In this document: piece after piece, positions 55,461 through 63,968 of the stretch | How positions within the stretch are numbered: the first letter of the stretch is position 1 | How the letters are laid out: each line of letters opens with the position of its first letter | DNA from: Nitrospirales bacterium | Lineage (GTDB): Bacteria; Nitrospirota; Nitrospiria; Nitrospirales; UBA8639 | Direction: 5' to 3' | NCBI GenBank assembly: GCA_021604005.1 | Contig: BQIV01000016.1 | Coordinates: 1-64,000 of the forward strand | DNA: 64,000 nt | Notes under the pieces: model-generated | Databases searched by the model: none | Seen by the model: only the letters and a program-made list of their open reading frames with translations | Told to the model about the DNA's origin: nothing | Program-made: the position numbers and the translations under genes

Positions 55461-55510
55461 AACGTTAAGGGCAAGCGTTAACGGCTGACTTAACACGTAA
55501 ACGAAAAACG
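55461..55510. promoter_or_regulatory. putative enhancer (UAS) with GTTAA repeats, copy 2
   Basis: GTTAAG (55464), GTTAAC (55477) and CTTAAC (55489) are spaced 12-13 bp apart, followed by CGAAAAACG. The same words, including CGAAAAACG, occur in the cluster at 59438-59473. I infer a binding site for the sigma-54 activator encoded at 59556-60941. The rest of the gap 55267-55853 shows no gene I would support; a 92-residue minus-strand frame there overlaps these sites. Confidence 0.5.
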
Positions 55511-55853
55511 ATACATGATTGTTGTCGAAAGTGGTTGGTGCAACGATGAGTAAATAGACAGGGAAGGAAGAGAACAAGAAAAAATTTGTCGCCGTCATAT
55601 CTATAGTGTCAGTACGCACTTACGTACGACTCAACGTACGAAGCTATGCGGAATTAACAGGTGGGGAAATAATATGGGTCGAAGGTGCGCAAGATATTTC
55701 GTTGTGATGGAAGCCCAGCCGCGGCGGACGATCCCAACAACAACGGGCCCCGGTTATGAGGACGATCGTTCCTATCTTGTAGGGGGTATTATTCGTATAA
55801 GAATGTCGTTTGCTTTGTGTTGCACTCATGTGGCGTTATCGTCGTCCAGGACG

Positions 55854-56866
55854 CTATTGGAATTGATAACGAAGCCCTCCATGCACATTTACGTCAATGA
55901 CGGCCGCGATTCAAAGCTTGTTTTGCGTTGCGATCGTTGGACCCCCGCATTGACTTCGAAGGCATTTGAAAGCATGTGACGAATTTCCACGTCACCTTGA
56001 AACACATCTTCGGTCGCATCCTTTCGCTCATCGCCCGTTATATCGCTCGTGAAATCATTCCGCTCATAGTGAAACGCCAGCTCTACGGACGTCGCTTCAC
56101 AGACCTCGACTTCAAGCTCCGTGGACACGTAATGATTGATGTAGAAGACATCGTCACGAAATTGCGGCTCGTTTCTTCCATCCGCCACTCCACGTTCAAA
56201 ATGATAACCGACGGTTAATGCGATCTCCGGCCATAGTTTCCATTCCACGTGTGGCCCAACGGTCCAAAAGCTGGTATCCCGGTGTGCAAAGTTCTCGTTA
56301 TATAGACGGAGCCCATAACGTCCCAGCACACGGAGCGTGAGCGTATTTCCTAGGTCTTGTTCAATGGTCCCGGTCCAGAAATGCGTGGTAATCCGTTCTT
56401 CAACCAGTTCCTCTCTCTCAGATCGACGACTTTCATTATCTCCTAAGAATAAATTGGGACCGTAGTGATACCGCAGGCCAAGCGTGAACTGAGAGGGTAA
56501 CGTGTGTTCAAGCCTGAGCCCGTATGTTCCATGGGTAAAACGGGATTGATCGGCGAAAATAAATCCTTGTCCGCGAACAGAGAGGGATGTTGTTCCTACT
56601 CTATTGTTCCATGTTTTCCCGATGATCAAATCAGGTTCGAAGACACTATCCGAGCCTTGGCCGGTGACATCAATGACAGGCTGCGTGGGATCCTCCTGCA
56701 ATGACAACCGGCGGGATGAGGAGAATAGGACTACATTGTCGGTGTAATAGAACGTACTCTCGACTTCGGACGACCATTCCGCCCAACAAGGTGGCCCCCC
56801 AAATTCGGACCACATCACTCCTGCCAACAGCGTAAGGACAGTCCCATGCCACAGTTTCCGCTTCAT
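55854..56866 (-). pseudogene. outer-membrane beta-barrel protein, paralogue 2, frameshifted near its 3' end
   Basis: This paralogue of the barrel at 13309 has a signal peptide ending CWAEW, the shared motifs SLQEDPTQPVID, RYHYGPNLF and TTHFWTGTIEQD, and similar length. The open frame stops at 55889, but one frame over the sequence continues AVIDVNVHGGLRYQFQ to a stop at 55854. That restores a proper barrel C-terminal strand (aromatic at the next-to-last position). One base is missing in the GCGGCCG tract around 55906. It may be an assembly error; otherwise the truncated protein would lack its assembly signal. It is the last gene of the P1 operon. Confidence 0.75.
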
Positions 56867-56898
56867 GGAGCATTGTCTTGGGAAAATGCCTTAGATGC

Positions 56899-57306
56899 TT
56901 AGCAAGGCTGCCCGTTAAACCGGCAGGGCTTATACCGGGTGATGTCAAACTCGGTGTTTTCTTGGTAGATCGCTTCATTGCCGTTGACTCCGTCAAGCAG
57001 GGGGTCATTCCACATCGTGTGGTTCCAGCAATAAAACAACGGGTATTCCTGGAAATAGTACACCGGATTGCCGTATGTGCTTCTCATATGTTGGTAGACT
57101 GTCCGTCCGGTCACGTAATCAATCTCTCCGTCTCTCTTGAGAGAATAGAGTGAAAGAAACAAGCGGGCTTCTTGATCATATATTTCGTCCACGCGTACAC
57201 GTTCATCAGGTTCAGATGGCAATGTCTGTGGAGTGGACCCCATGGCAGCGTCAAAGGCACCGACCAGAAACACAATTGAGAGGCAGAGCGTGATGATTGA
57301 ACTCAT
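56899..57306 (-). CDS. hypothetical secreted protein
   Basis: This 135-residue protein has a signal peptide (about 1-23, ending DAAMGS) and a mature part rich in Tyr, Asn and acidic residues (YYFQEYPLFYCWNHTMWNDPLL), with three cysteines that could pair. I do not recognise a family. It lies between a monohaem cytochrome and the barrel gene in the same operon, so an envelope role with one of these is likely. Confidence 0.65.
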   Translation of the reverse strand: MSSIITLCLSIVFLVGAFDAAMGSTPQTLPSEPDERVRVDEIYDQEARLFLSLYSLKRDGEIDYVTGRTVYQHMRSTYGNPVYYFQEYPLFYCWNHTMWNDPLLDGVNGNEAIYQENTEFDITRYKPCRFNGQPC

Positions 57307-57327
57307 GACGAAATCTTGTCAACGGGG

Positions 57328-57759
57328 TTAGGGGTTGCCAAACGACCGCACATACAGCAACACATGCCAGGCTTCCTCTTCCGTGAGCACCAATGGAACA
57401 AACGACGCCATATCTGTCCCGGGACTTCCGTTTTTTAAAATCCAAAACAGTTCGCCGTCGGTACGCGCAGCTTGCCAGGTGTTGTCTGTAAAATTTCTGG
57501 GAAGCTTTCCGCGAAGCCCAGGAATATTTCCGAGGCCTTTCCCATCTTTGCCGTGGCAGGTGACACAAAACGCTTTGCCATGAAAAATATTTTTTCCGAT
57601 CTCAACATTTTCAGGCGTGGACAAAACCGGGTTTTCCCATGATTTTGCTTCTTCGATCTGATCAGCCGGTACTCTGGGTTTGAGCACGGACGGATCGGCC
57701 GCCCAGGCCATACCACACATCACAAGTCCAATGGCCATAGCTTGCCCTACTCGTTTCAC
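57328..57759 (-). CDS. monohaem class I cytochrome c
   Basis: This 143-residue periplasmic cytochrome has one haem site CVTCH (65-69) and the downstream GELFWILKNGSPGTDMASFVPLVLTEEEAWHVLLYVRSF segment supplying the Met ligand. GTG 57759 is chosen as start because a strong GAGGAGG precedes it; an ATG-type start further upstream (57819) would run through the ribosome-binding site. It resembles the last domain of the tetrahaem cytochrome at 52321, suggesting that they share a redox partner. Confidence 0.85.
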   Translation of the reverse strand: MKRVGQAMAIGLVMCGMAWAADPSVLKPRVPADQIEEAKSWENPVLSTPENVEIGKNIFHGKAFCVTCHGKDGKGLGNIPGLRGKLPRNFTDNTWQAARTDGELFWILKNGSPGTDMASFVPLVLTEEEAWHVLLYVRSFGNP

Positions 57760-57805
57760 AACACGAATCCTCCTCACATATGACTGCGGGTTTTTGTTGA
57801 AGTGC

Positions 57806-57830
57806 GAAGGGAGGCACAATGCCTCCCTTC
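57806..57830 (-). terminator. intercistronic hairpin in the P1 operon
   Basis: GAAGGGAGGCA (57806-57816) and TGCCTCCCTTC (57820-57830) are perfect 11-bp complements with a 3-nt loop, between the DUF1264 gene and the cytochrome gene. No T-run follows, so it is more likely an RNA-processing or attenuation point than a full terminator. Confidence 0.55.
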
Positions 57831-57844
57831 AGTGATGATGCAGA

Positions 57845-58363
57845 TTATTTGGGCTGATTGAATATATGCCCTAGAGATTGTGGATACGTCACTGTCCCGT
57901 CAGGAAACTCTTTGCCCTTCTGCCACAGATGATAAATGACGCCATCGGTCTTGGAAGCAAATTCAACGATTTCTTTCACTTTGTTTTCGTCCGCAATGTC
58001 GAGTACTTGCACGCGTCCTGTTTCGATTTCCTGTTTGTGATCATGAAAATATCGATGCCACTGGATCAACGGAAGTTTTCGGGAAAGATCTTTCGCGACA
58101 AAATATTCGATGGCGACTAATGGGGCTTTGGCATCGGTGGTTTCAAACAACAGGCATTGTAAGATCTTGTCGGAGATGCCTTTGCAATAGTGATGATAGG
58201 GGCCGCCTGGAGTTCCATCCGGCATCAGATGAGGCGCCTGTACATGAATATCATACCCCTTTGCAGGGCCAGGTTCACCGCTAAGTGCGGGTGTTGTCAT
58301 ACAGCCCATGGCCAAAAAACTGAACGCACAGACAAACATGAACGATCGAATAGAACGATGCAT
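57845..58363 (-). CDS. DUF1264-family lipoprotein
   Basis: This 172-residue protein has a lipobox ending AMGC (Cys about 21) and the DUF1264 pattern: GYDIHVQAPHLMPDGTPGGPYHHYCKGISDKILQCLLFE, then AIEYFVAKDLSRKLPLIQWHRYFHDHKQEIETGRVQVL. The family occurs in plants (oil-body-associated proteins) and some bacteria; its biochemical function is unknown. Conserved His/Cys/Tyr clusters could bind a metal or haem. AAAGGAGG sets the start. Confidence 0.8.
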   Translation of the reverse strand: MHRSIRSFMFVCAFSFLAMGCMTTPALSGEPGPAKGYDIHVQAPHLMPDGTPGGPYHHYCKGISDKILQCLLFETTDAKAPLVAIEYFVAKDLSRKLPLIQWHRYFHDHKQEIETGRVQVLDIADENKVKEIVEFASKTDGVIYHLWQKGKEFPDGTVTYPQSLGHIFNQPK

Positions 58364-58456
58364 AGCAACCTCCTTTAGATGATACATGAAACCTCTAAGG
58401 ACTTCGGGTCTCTGTGTACGAGTATAAATGTTTTGATCGGCGTTCCCAAATGACCA

Positions 58457-58645
58457 TTACGCCACATTTTCTTTTTTCGACGTCACAGGCTTGGTTTTGT
58501 CCTCGGTTAGCCGTTTTTGCATAATCAATGGGTCAATTGATGATCCGCAATTCAGGCAACGCCAAATTGGGAGGTCAAAGATTGCCTCGTCGGGTCCGTA
58601 TATTTGGTCAAATACCATTAAGCCTTCGCATCGTGTGCATTTCAT
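58457..58645 (-). CDS. small zinc-ribbon protein
   Basis: This 62-residue protein has CTRC at 3-6 and CLNC at about 30-33, a two-knuckle zinc ribbon, then a basic tail. It has no signal and is probably cytosolic. AAGGAGG precedes the ATG. It lies between the rhodanese and DUF1264 genes of the same operon. Its role is unknown; zinc-ribbon proteins of this size often modulate RNA polymerase or act as metal chaperones. Confidence 0.8.
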   Translation of the reverse strand: MKCTRCEGLMVFDQIYGPDEAIFDLPIWRCLNCGSSIDPLIMQKRLTEDKTKPVTSKKENVA

Positions 58646-58696
58646 GATGTATCCTCCTTCTCTCTTTATTTTTCGAATTCACGAATCGTTCTCGTC

Positions 58697-59287
58697 TCAA
58701 TTTTCTCCGAGAACAGGTCTTTCCATTGCTGAGGGGCTTCTGCGATTGTATGGCAAGAACGTTAACAGCATGCCCATCAAACAGGAGTCGGTCCATCCGG
58801 CGTGCATTAATCCAATTCCCGCCGCTGCCGGTAATAGTAAAAACCATGGACTTATCAGCACACCTGAAATGATGCCTACCACAATCATCATTCCGGCGGC
58901 GAGTCGAACTTGCCGTTCAAGTGACATGCCCTGCTTTCCCCGGATAACAGGCTTTCCATCGGCGACCCACTGTGTGACGCCACCTTCCAGAATGCGTGCA
59001 TGACGGATTCCATGAGCGACTAGCTGGTTGTGGGCAAGTTCCACGCGGTTCTGCGTGCGGCAAACAAGTATGAGTTCTTCATAATTTTTGACCCTCTCTC
59101 TTAATTCAGGTAAGGATGATTCCAGGTCAGTCAAGGGGATGTTCATCGATCCGGGAATATGAACTTCTTCGAATTCACCAGGCGTCCGGACGTCTATGAT
59201 CAACTGGTTTGTGACAGGCGTAGCGTTCCGGTTCGGAGAAATGTTGCCTTGGTATGCCTCTTGATAGATACGGCCAGGGTTTTTCAT
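58697..59287 (-). CDS. YgaP-like rhodanese with DUF2892 membrane domain
   Basis: This 196-residue inner-membrane protein has a cytosolic rhodanese domain (about 20-115; catalytic Cys76 in CRTQNR). It is joined to the DUF2892 helical hairpin (about 120-175; RQVRLAAGMMIVVGIISGVL and GWTDSCLMGMLLTFLPYN). YgaP-type proteins transfer sulfane sulfur at the membrane. It is the first gene of the P1 operon, 45-55 bp after the predicted sigma-54 transcript start. The DUF2892 part is related to the stand-alone protein at 3083. Confidence 0.9.
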   Translation of the reverse strand: MKNPGRIYQEAYQGNISPNRNATPVTNQLIIDVRTPGEFEEVHIPGSMNIPLTDLESSLPELRERVKNYEELILVCRTQNRVELAHNQLVAHGIRHARILEGGVTQWVADGKPVIRGKQGMSLERQVRLAAGMMIVVGIISGVLISPWFLLLPAAAGIGLMHAGWTDSCLMGMLLTFLPYNRRSPSAMERPVLGEN

Positions 59288-59342
59288 GAGTGTTTTTCCT
59301 TTTCACCTGCCTACCGTCTAACAATCTTCATATCCCATGTAC

Positions 59343-59358
59343 AGCAATGCACATGCCA
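59343..59358 (-). promoter_or_regulatory. sigma-54 promoter (P1), near consensus
   Basis: On the minus strand 59358-59343 reads TGGCATGTGCATTGCT against the consensus TGGCACGNNNNTTGCW: only one of the conserved bases differs, with exact GG-N10-GC spacing. It lies about 55 bp upstream of the YgaP-like gene. The GTTAAC cluster is 94-129 bp further upstream, and the activator gene lies immediately beyond. Confidence 0.8.
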
Positions 59359-59437
59359 AACTTTCATTCAGGATTTATTTTAAATATATTAATAAAATCA
59401 ACAGTTTATATCATTCATGCCTTTTAAGCACTATAGA

Positions 59438-59473
59438 GTTAACCGAAAAACGTTAACCTGTTAACTTAACGTT
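59438..59473. promoter_or_regulatory. putative enhancer (UAS) with GTTAAC repeats, copy 1
   Basis: Three GTTAAC palindromes (59438, 59452, 59460) and an adjoining TTAACGTT lie within 36 bp, with CGAAAAACG between the first two. GTTAAC is itself palindromic, as expected for a dimeric Fis-type helix-turn-helix. Position between the P1 promoter and the activator gene makes it the likely binding site. Confidence 0.65.
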
Positions 59474-59555
59474 GTGTGGTTATTGAAACGGAGGGCTATA
59501 TATCTGTCTGTACGGTGTGATGTTGTACGGAGTTACGATGAAGGGGAGAGACTGG

Positions 59556-60941
59556 TTAACTCACGTTGCTCGTGATCCCAAGTTTTTGGAGTTTTTTCCA
59601 GAGCGTGACTCGGCTCATACCGAGTAATTTGGCAGCTTCGAGTTTGCGGCCGTTGGTTTGGTGAAGTGCTGAAAGGATTCGATCTCGTTCTTGATCAGGT
59701 TCTGCTGAGAGAACTGGAGAGGGTGATGCCGGCGAAGGGCTGCAGTCAGGTAGTCGAATTTCAGATGGAAGATCAAGCAGCGTCAAACAATCGTTTTCAA
59801 CGGTCACAAAGGCATGTTCAATGGCATTGCGTAATTCTCGCACATTACCGGGCCAGGGATATTTAATGAGATGCTGCATGGCATTTTGTGCCATGTCGGT
59901 AACGGAACGCTGATACACTGTTGCGTACTCCCCGATGAAGTGGTTCACCAATAGCGGAATGTCTTCCCGGCGCTCTCGCAGGGGTGGCATGGTAATCTCA
60001 AACACGCGAATGCGGTAGTAAAAATCTTCACGTATGTCACCGGAGGCCAGGGCTTTTTTCAATTCCTTGTTGGTTGCGGTAATGAGTCGCACGTTAATTT
60101 TGATCGCACGCTCATCGCCCACACGTCGGATTTCCCCTTCTTGTAAGACGCGAAGGAGTTTGAGTTGAAGCAGCGGGCTGGTATCGCCGATTTCATCTAA
60201 AAATAAGGTGCCGCCATCCGCAGCTTGAAACACGCCGACTTTATCCCGAATGGCGCCGGTAAAGGCCCCTTTGACATGCCCGAAGAGTTCGCTTTCGAGT
60301 AGTGTCTCGGGAATAGCTGAACAGTTAATCGCAAAAAACGGCTGATTTTTTCGACTGCTGAGTGCATGAATGGCTCGAGCCGCCAGTTCCTTTCCCGTCC
60401 CTGATTCTCCTGTGACCAGGACTGACACATCGCTTTGTGCCGCAAGACGCAGTCGGCGAAACACCTCCTGCATGACTTGACTCTTCCCGACAAGTTGTTG
60501 GAAGGCGTCACGCGACTTGGCTTGTTCCTCAAGGACCGCGATCTTTTCATTACTCAAAATAAATGCGGTTAAATCTGTAAATGTTCCGATTGCACCTATA
60601 ACTGTGCCTTGCTTATCGCGAATGACGGAGACATTCCCATACAGGTAGAGTTCGCGACCGTCTTTTCCGAGTACTTTACATTCTTGATTACAGATGCCCC
60701 AAGGATAGGGTGTCGGGTTATCTAAAAATTCTGTGAGTTTGCTGAAGCCTTTGCACGTTTGACCTTCCAGGACATGACAGGGTTGCCCCACGACATCGTG
60801 GCTGGAGTATCCGGTAATCCGTGCTGCTCCTGCGCTCCAGGCGACGATGTGACCTCGGGCGTCAACCGTAAATACGCCATCGGCCATGACATCCACCATG
60901 TTGCTTAAGATGCCAGGGTTTTTTCTAAAATCCAGTTCCAT
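59556..60941 (-). CDS. sigma-54-dependent activator with Cys-rich PAS domain
   Basis: This 461-residue enhancer-binding protein has a PAS domain (about 10-125), AAA+ ATPase (about 150-380; Walker A GESGTGKE 178-185, GAFTGA 225-230, Walker B TLFLDEIGD) and a Fis-type helix-turn-helix (about 420-458, KLEAAKLLGMSRVTLWKKLQKL). There is no receiver domain. The PAS domain holds four cysteines (55, 63, 84, 88), so it may sense redox state, a metal/Fe-S centre or a sulfur species. It is transcribed towards P1 and its UAS and is the best candidate regulator of the sulfur genes downstream. Confidence 0.9.
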   Translation of the reverse strand: MELDFRKNPGILSNMVDVMADGVFTVDARGHIVAWSAGAARITGYSSHDVVGQPCHVLEGQTCKGFSKLTEFLDNPTPYPWGICNQECKVLGKDGRELYLYGNVSVIRDKQGTVIGAIGTFTDLTAFILSNEKIAVLEEQAKSRDAFQQLVGKSQVMQEVFRRLRLAAQSDVSVLVTGESGTGKELAARAIHALSSRKNQPFFAINCSAIPETLLESELFGHVKGAFTGAIRDKVGVFQAADGGTLFLDEIGDTSPLLQLKLLRVLQEGEIRRVGDERAIKINVRLITATNKELKKALASGDIREDFYYRIRVFEITMPPLRERREDIPLLVNHFIGEYATVYQRSVTDMAQNAMQHLIKYPWPGNVRELRNAIEHAFVTVENDCLTLLDLPSEIRLPDCSPSPASPSPVLSAEPDQERDRILSALHQTNGRKLEAAKLLGMSRVTLWKKLQKLGITSNVS

Positions 60942-61021
60942 GGACCGTATCCCTGCAGAGTCGTTTTAGTGTTAGAGTGCCGTTGGAGAGACTATACCGC
61001 ATTCAGGTTTTTCAAACCAAA

Positions 61022-61050
61022 ACGGCCCTTCCCTGTTCGGAAAGGACCGT
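61022..61050 (-). terminator. hairpin after the large exported-protein gene
   Basis: Read on the minus strand, ACGGTCCTTTCC pairs with the GGAAGGGCCGT-like arm around a short loop, with one or two mismatches, and is followed by TTTTGGTTT. It lies 45 bp beyond the stop of the gene ending at 61095. Confidence 0.6.
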
Positions 61051-61094
61051 CCTGGAAATGGCAGTACTATTGCCATCAAATGGTTGAAAAAAGA

Positions 61095-62822
61095 CTATTT
61101 GGCCGCGACTAGCGATTGGAAGCTCGGGTCGGTGTTGACAAACCCCTTGAGGGTATCGTTATGGAGCATGTAGTCCCAGGCTTCCGGCGTAGCTCCGGGG
61201 ACTTGATCAAACCAGTCACGGGCTTGCGTTAAGAGGTCGACCATGGATTTTTTGTCGAGTGGAACACGAAACGCCAAGCTGTATGCCATGGCATATGTTG
61301 CCGTAAACTTCTCAAGCGGGTCTTCGGTCAATGCAAGTGCCGTGTTTGCTTCTTTGTACCCTTTGGTTAAGTCGGGATCATCAAAGTGCCGATTCCACGC
61401 TACTTTCCCTATTCGTGACCATGCTAATTCCAGTAGTAATTTAGCCCGTAGTTCCTTCTGATCTTCAGGAATCTCACTCAATAATTCTTGAGGTGAAGAA
61501 ATCGAGGCTCGTTGATCATTGGTCCATTGATAGGCAACGCCTAACCGGCGGCGGTTTTCAAAGTCACCAGGTTGAAGGGACGACAAGACTTCCATGACTG
61601 GAATCATCCGATATAAATAGTCCGCTGCCTGGGGTTCGGTTTTCCCGCCCATTCCCATATCAAGGGATAAATCCATACGATCGGTTTGTGATTGAACCGT
61701 CCAGTACAATTCATTAAACCGCTGAGCCAATAACTCCTGCTCGATGTGTATCCCGTGATTCCGTTCTCCGTAATTCAACAATCCGTTATATAAACGGTCT
61801 GCGAACACCTGTAGGGCTTCTTGATATCGTGGATTGACGAGCAATATCCGATTGAGCAGCATTAAAGACTCTTCTTGACTTGAGGCCGTCTTTGCTTGCT
61901 CCAATCCTGTTTTAAGCGCTTCTGGTGCATCTCCAGGTCCCCACCATTCGGTCGAGTGCGGCACAAATCCGCCCGCTTCGATCACAAAAGGAATGGTGGT
62001 GCCATGCGGCCCCTCCATTGGAATATCTAAAACCGCCTCATTCACAGGGAATCCTAATTCTTTGAGATTCGACAGGACGACCCATTTAACCTTCACGGCC
62101 TTCACAATGCCTTGGGGTTTTTTATACGGCACGGCCCAGTCTTCTGACCCTGACGCATTGGAAACTGGAGACGTCATAGGATTGGGATAAGTAATTCGAA
62201 CAGTCACTAAACTGGTTGGGGTGGCAAGGACAGGGGCATTCTCTTGAACTTTGAACGATGCGTGAGGAATGGGGCCTACACTCAATTTTTCCATGGAAAA
62301 TGGCGCATCAGGCTGTAGAACAGAGATTTGATGCATGACAAAAAACGATGGCGGTAATTGCCGGCTACCCGTTTCAGCGATAAAAAACCGTTGAAAGTCT
62401 TCAAAGTCGACCACGCGTCCTTCCCCTGGCCACACAGCGTCGAGCGCACGATCTTCCTGTTGAATCGCGCGGCTATGTGCGTCTTCGCGGCGTTGAGTGC
62501 ACCAGTCATAGACTGGGTCGGAGTCTGCTGGAAATTGACTGTCAACAAGCTTGCCCTCTTGCTTCATTTTATAGAGGCAGACAAAGTCATGTTGCCCCGC
62601 AACAATTTCATTCCCCTGCGATACCGCTTCGGCGTACTTTTGGACCGTAGTGAACAGGTGGGCTTCGTCCTTGGCCGAGCCGTTCGCCGCCCAGGCTATA
62701 TGGGCTATGCCGGTAAAGCTCATGGCGACCACGTACGCTGCGACCAGGGAATACGGACTACATGTTCGGATTACCTGCCTATGCCATTTCCAAAATGGCT
62801 CTTGGTGTGAAATCTCTTTCAT
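61095..62822 (-). CDS. large exported protein of unknown function
   Basis: I do not recognise this 575-residue protein. It has an N-terminal signal/anchor (about 22-45, LVAAYVVAMSFTGIAHIAWAAN). The middle is beta-rich (about 170-300), and the C-terminal half is helical and suggests TPR-like repeats (LLNRILLVNPRYQEALQVFADRLYNGL; KLLLELAWSRIGKVAWNRHF). It is presumably periplasmic or outer-membrane attached. It precedes the sigma-54 activator on the same strand, but a terminator-like hairpin separates them. Confidence 0.7.
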   Translation of the reverse strand: MKEISHQEPFWKWHRQVIRTCSPYSLVAAYVVAMSFTGIAHIAWAANGSAKDEAHLFTTVQKYAEAVSQGNEIVAGQHDFVCLYKMKQEGKLVDSQFPADSDPVYDWCTQRREDAHSRAIQQEDRALDAVWPGEGRVVDFEDFQRFFIAETGSRQLPPSFFVMHQISVLQPDAPFSMEKLSVGPIPHASFKVQENAPVLATPTSLVTVRITYPNPMTSPVSNASGSEDWAVPYKKPQGIVKAVKVKWVVLSNLKELGFPVNEAVLDIPMEGPHGTTIPFVIEAGGFVPHSTEWWGPGDAPEALKTGLEQAKTASSQEESLMLLNRILLVNPRYQEALQVFADRLYNGLLNYGERNHGIHIEQELLAQRFNELYWTVQSQTDRMDLSLDMGMGGKTEPQAADYLYRMIPVMEVLSSLQPGDFENRRRLGVAYQWTNDQRASISSPQELLSEIPEDQKELRAKLLLELAWSRIGKVAWNRHFDDPDLTKGYKEANTALALTEDPLEKFTATYAMAYSLAFRVPLDKKSMVDLLTQARDWFDQVPGATPEAWDYMLHNDTLKGFVNTDPSFQSLVAAK

Positions 62823-62913
62823 CGACCGCGACTCCTTCCAACTTATCGTTTGTACTTTGTGCGAATAGACCCTCTCGCTTCACTGCAAACCCTGGACTCT
62901 ACCATACCCATTC

Positions 62914-63369
62914 TTAATCCTGCACTACTATGGTGCCCTGCATCACATGCCCTGGAAGATCGCAAAGAAAGGGGTAGGTGCCAGTATTTTCAGGCGTAAA
63001 TGAAATTTCCGTTTGTCCGGTTGAGGGGAGCAAGACACGGAGGAGTCCCTCGTTTCCAAATTGAGGGGCGCCATTGCCACTGACGTTGTGGGTCGTTCCG
63101 AGAAACAGCCCGACAGGGACAAACGCATGCAGTTCGGCATCTTTGTTCCGCAAAATTATTCGAGTTTTTTGCCCCCGTTGTAAGGAAATTTTGTCAGGTT
63201 CAAATTTTCGAGTTTTGACATCGATGATGATATCGGTTGGTGGTGGATTCGTTGAGTGCGAATTCGATGCCGATGAAATTCCGCCCCAACCTCCGGTTAT
63301 TGCCAAGGTCAAAATCGTCACCGTTACGAGTAGAAGTCTACAAGGTGTACTCTTTTCAGACATAAGCAT
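62914..63369 (-). CDS. exported cupredoxin (plastocyanin-like)
   Basis: This protein of 151 residues has a signal peptide (about 1-34) and a cupredoxin domain. It begins IIIDVKTRKFEPDKISLQRGQKTRIILRNKDAELHAFVP and ends PFLCDLPGHVMQGTIVVQD. The Cys, His and Met of CDLPGHVMQG plus the His of ELHAF give a type 1 copper site. It is probably a periplasmic electron carrier that could serve NirK or the cytochromes. Starts at 63369 and 63363 both fit the GAGGATT site. It is followed on the same strand by the large exported-protein gene. Confidence 0.85.
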   Translation of the reverse strand: MLMSEKSTPCRLLLVTVTILTLAITGGWGGISSASNSHSTNPPPTDIIIDVKTRKFEPDKISLQRGQKTRIILRNKDAELHAFVPVGLFLGTTHNVSGNGAPQFGNEGLLRVLLPSTGQTEISFTPENTGTYPFLCDLPGHVMQGTIVVQD

Positions 63370-63794
63370 GAATCCTCATTTCTCTTGAACGATGTCCTTG
63401 TATCTGATGGTTTTGCATGGCCGCCTCATCGCGTTATGTACTTCCTGTTCTGGCACTTCACTATTTTTAAAGAATGTGAGTGATGTTTTCTTCATTATAT
63501 CCGGCGGGTTGCAAAATACGAAAGTCAATGCGTATTCCATTCGCCAGGTTGTGTAAATTCTGCATGTGGACAGGTTAATGGTGATGCTCAAGAAGTGGCA
63601 AGAACAACCAGTAGCAATGGAAAGCCGATAGGGAAGGAGTCGCGGAAGACTGCTCAAACGGGAAAATGACAACAGACGTGATGTCAGTCTCTATGGGCTA
63701 CCAAAAATCTCAAGAATCCTCTACTGACGCCGATAATTCATGTAGACAGGGCAGCTGAGGTTGTCATCATAAACATACACTAAAGAGTCCGCAC
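63370..63794. other. intergenic region between divergent genes
   Basis: A minus-strand open frame (63376-63672) has no recognisable product. Its last 39 codons from an internal ATG might be a small gene, but nothing supports it. No repeat or promoter stands out. Confidence 0.3.
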
Positions 63795-63968
63795 ATGTTT
63801 GGTAATTCTGTGGAGTTAGTTGTTGTCGGTTTCATCATATTCCTGGGTATTTTTCTCTACGGTTGGATTGATTATCGCCGAACAATCCGGGTTGGAAATT
63901 TCGGATTGGCTTTGGTCAAAAGCCGACTCAACGATACCCGTCAATCCCCTCGCACGCGTGGCCGGTAA
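63795..63968 (+). CDS. small single-helix membrane protein
   Basis: This open frame of 57 residues starts MFGNSVELVVVGFIIFLGIFLYGWIDY, one clean membrane helix, followed by a basic cytoplasmic tail rich in Arg (YRRTIRVGNFGLAL...RTRGR). The positive-inside layout argues for a real protein. The ribosome-binding site is weak (GAGTCC). Function unknown. Confidence 0.45.
   Translation: MFGNSVELVVVGFIIFLGIFLYGWIDYRRTIRVGNFGLALVKSRLNDTRQSPRTRGR

Noticed and set aside
55341-55619. 92-residue minus-strand open frame with hydrophobic segments
   Set aside because: It overlaps the sigma-54 promoter and enhancer candidates, has no clear ribosome-binding site and resembles no known protein; hydrophobic runs here follow from AT-rich codons.
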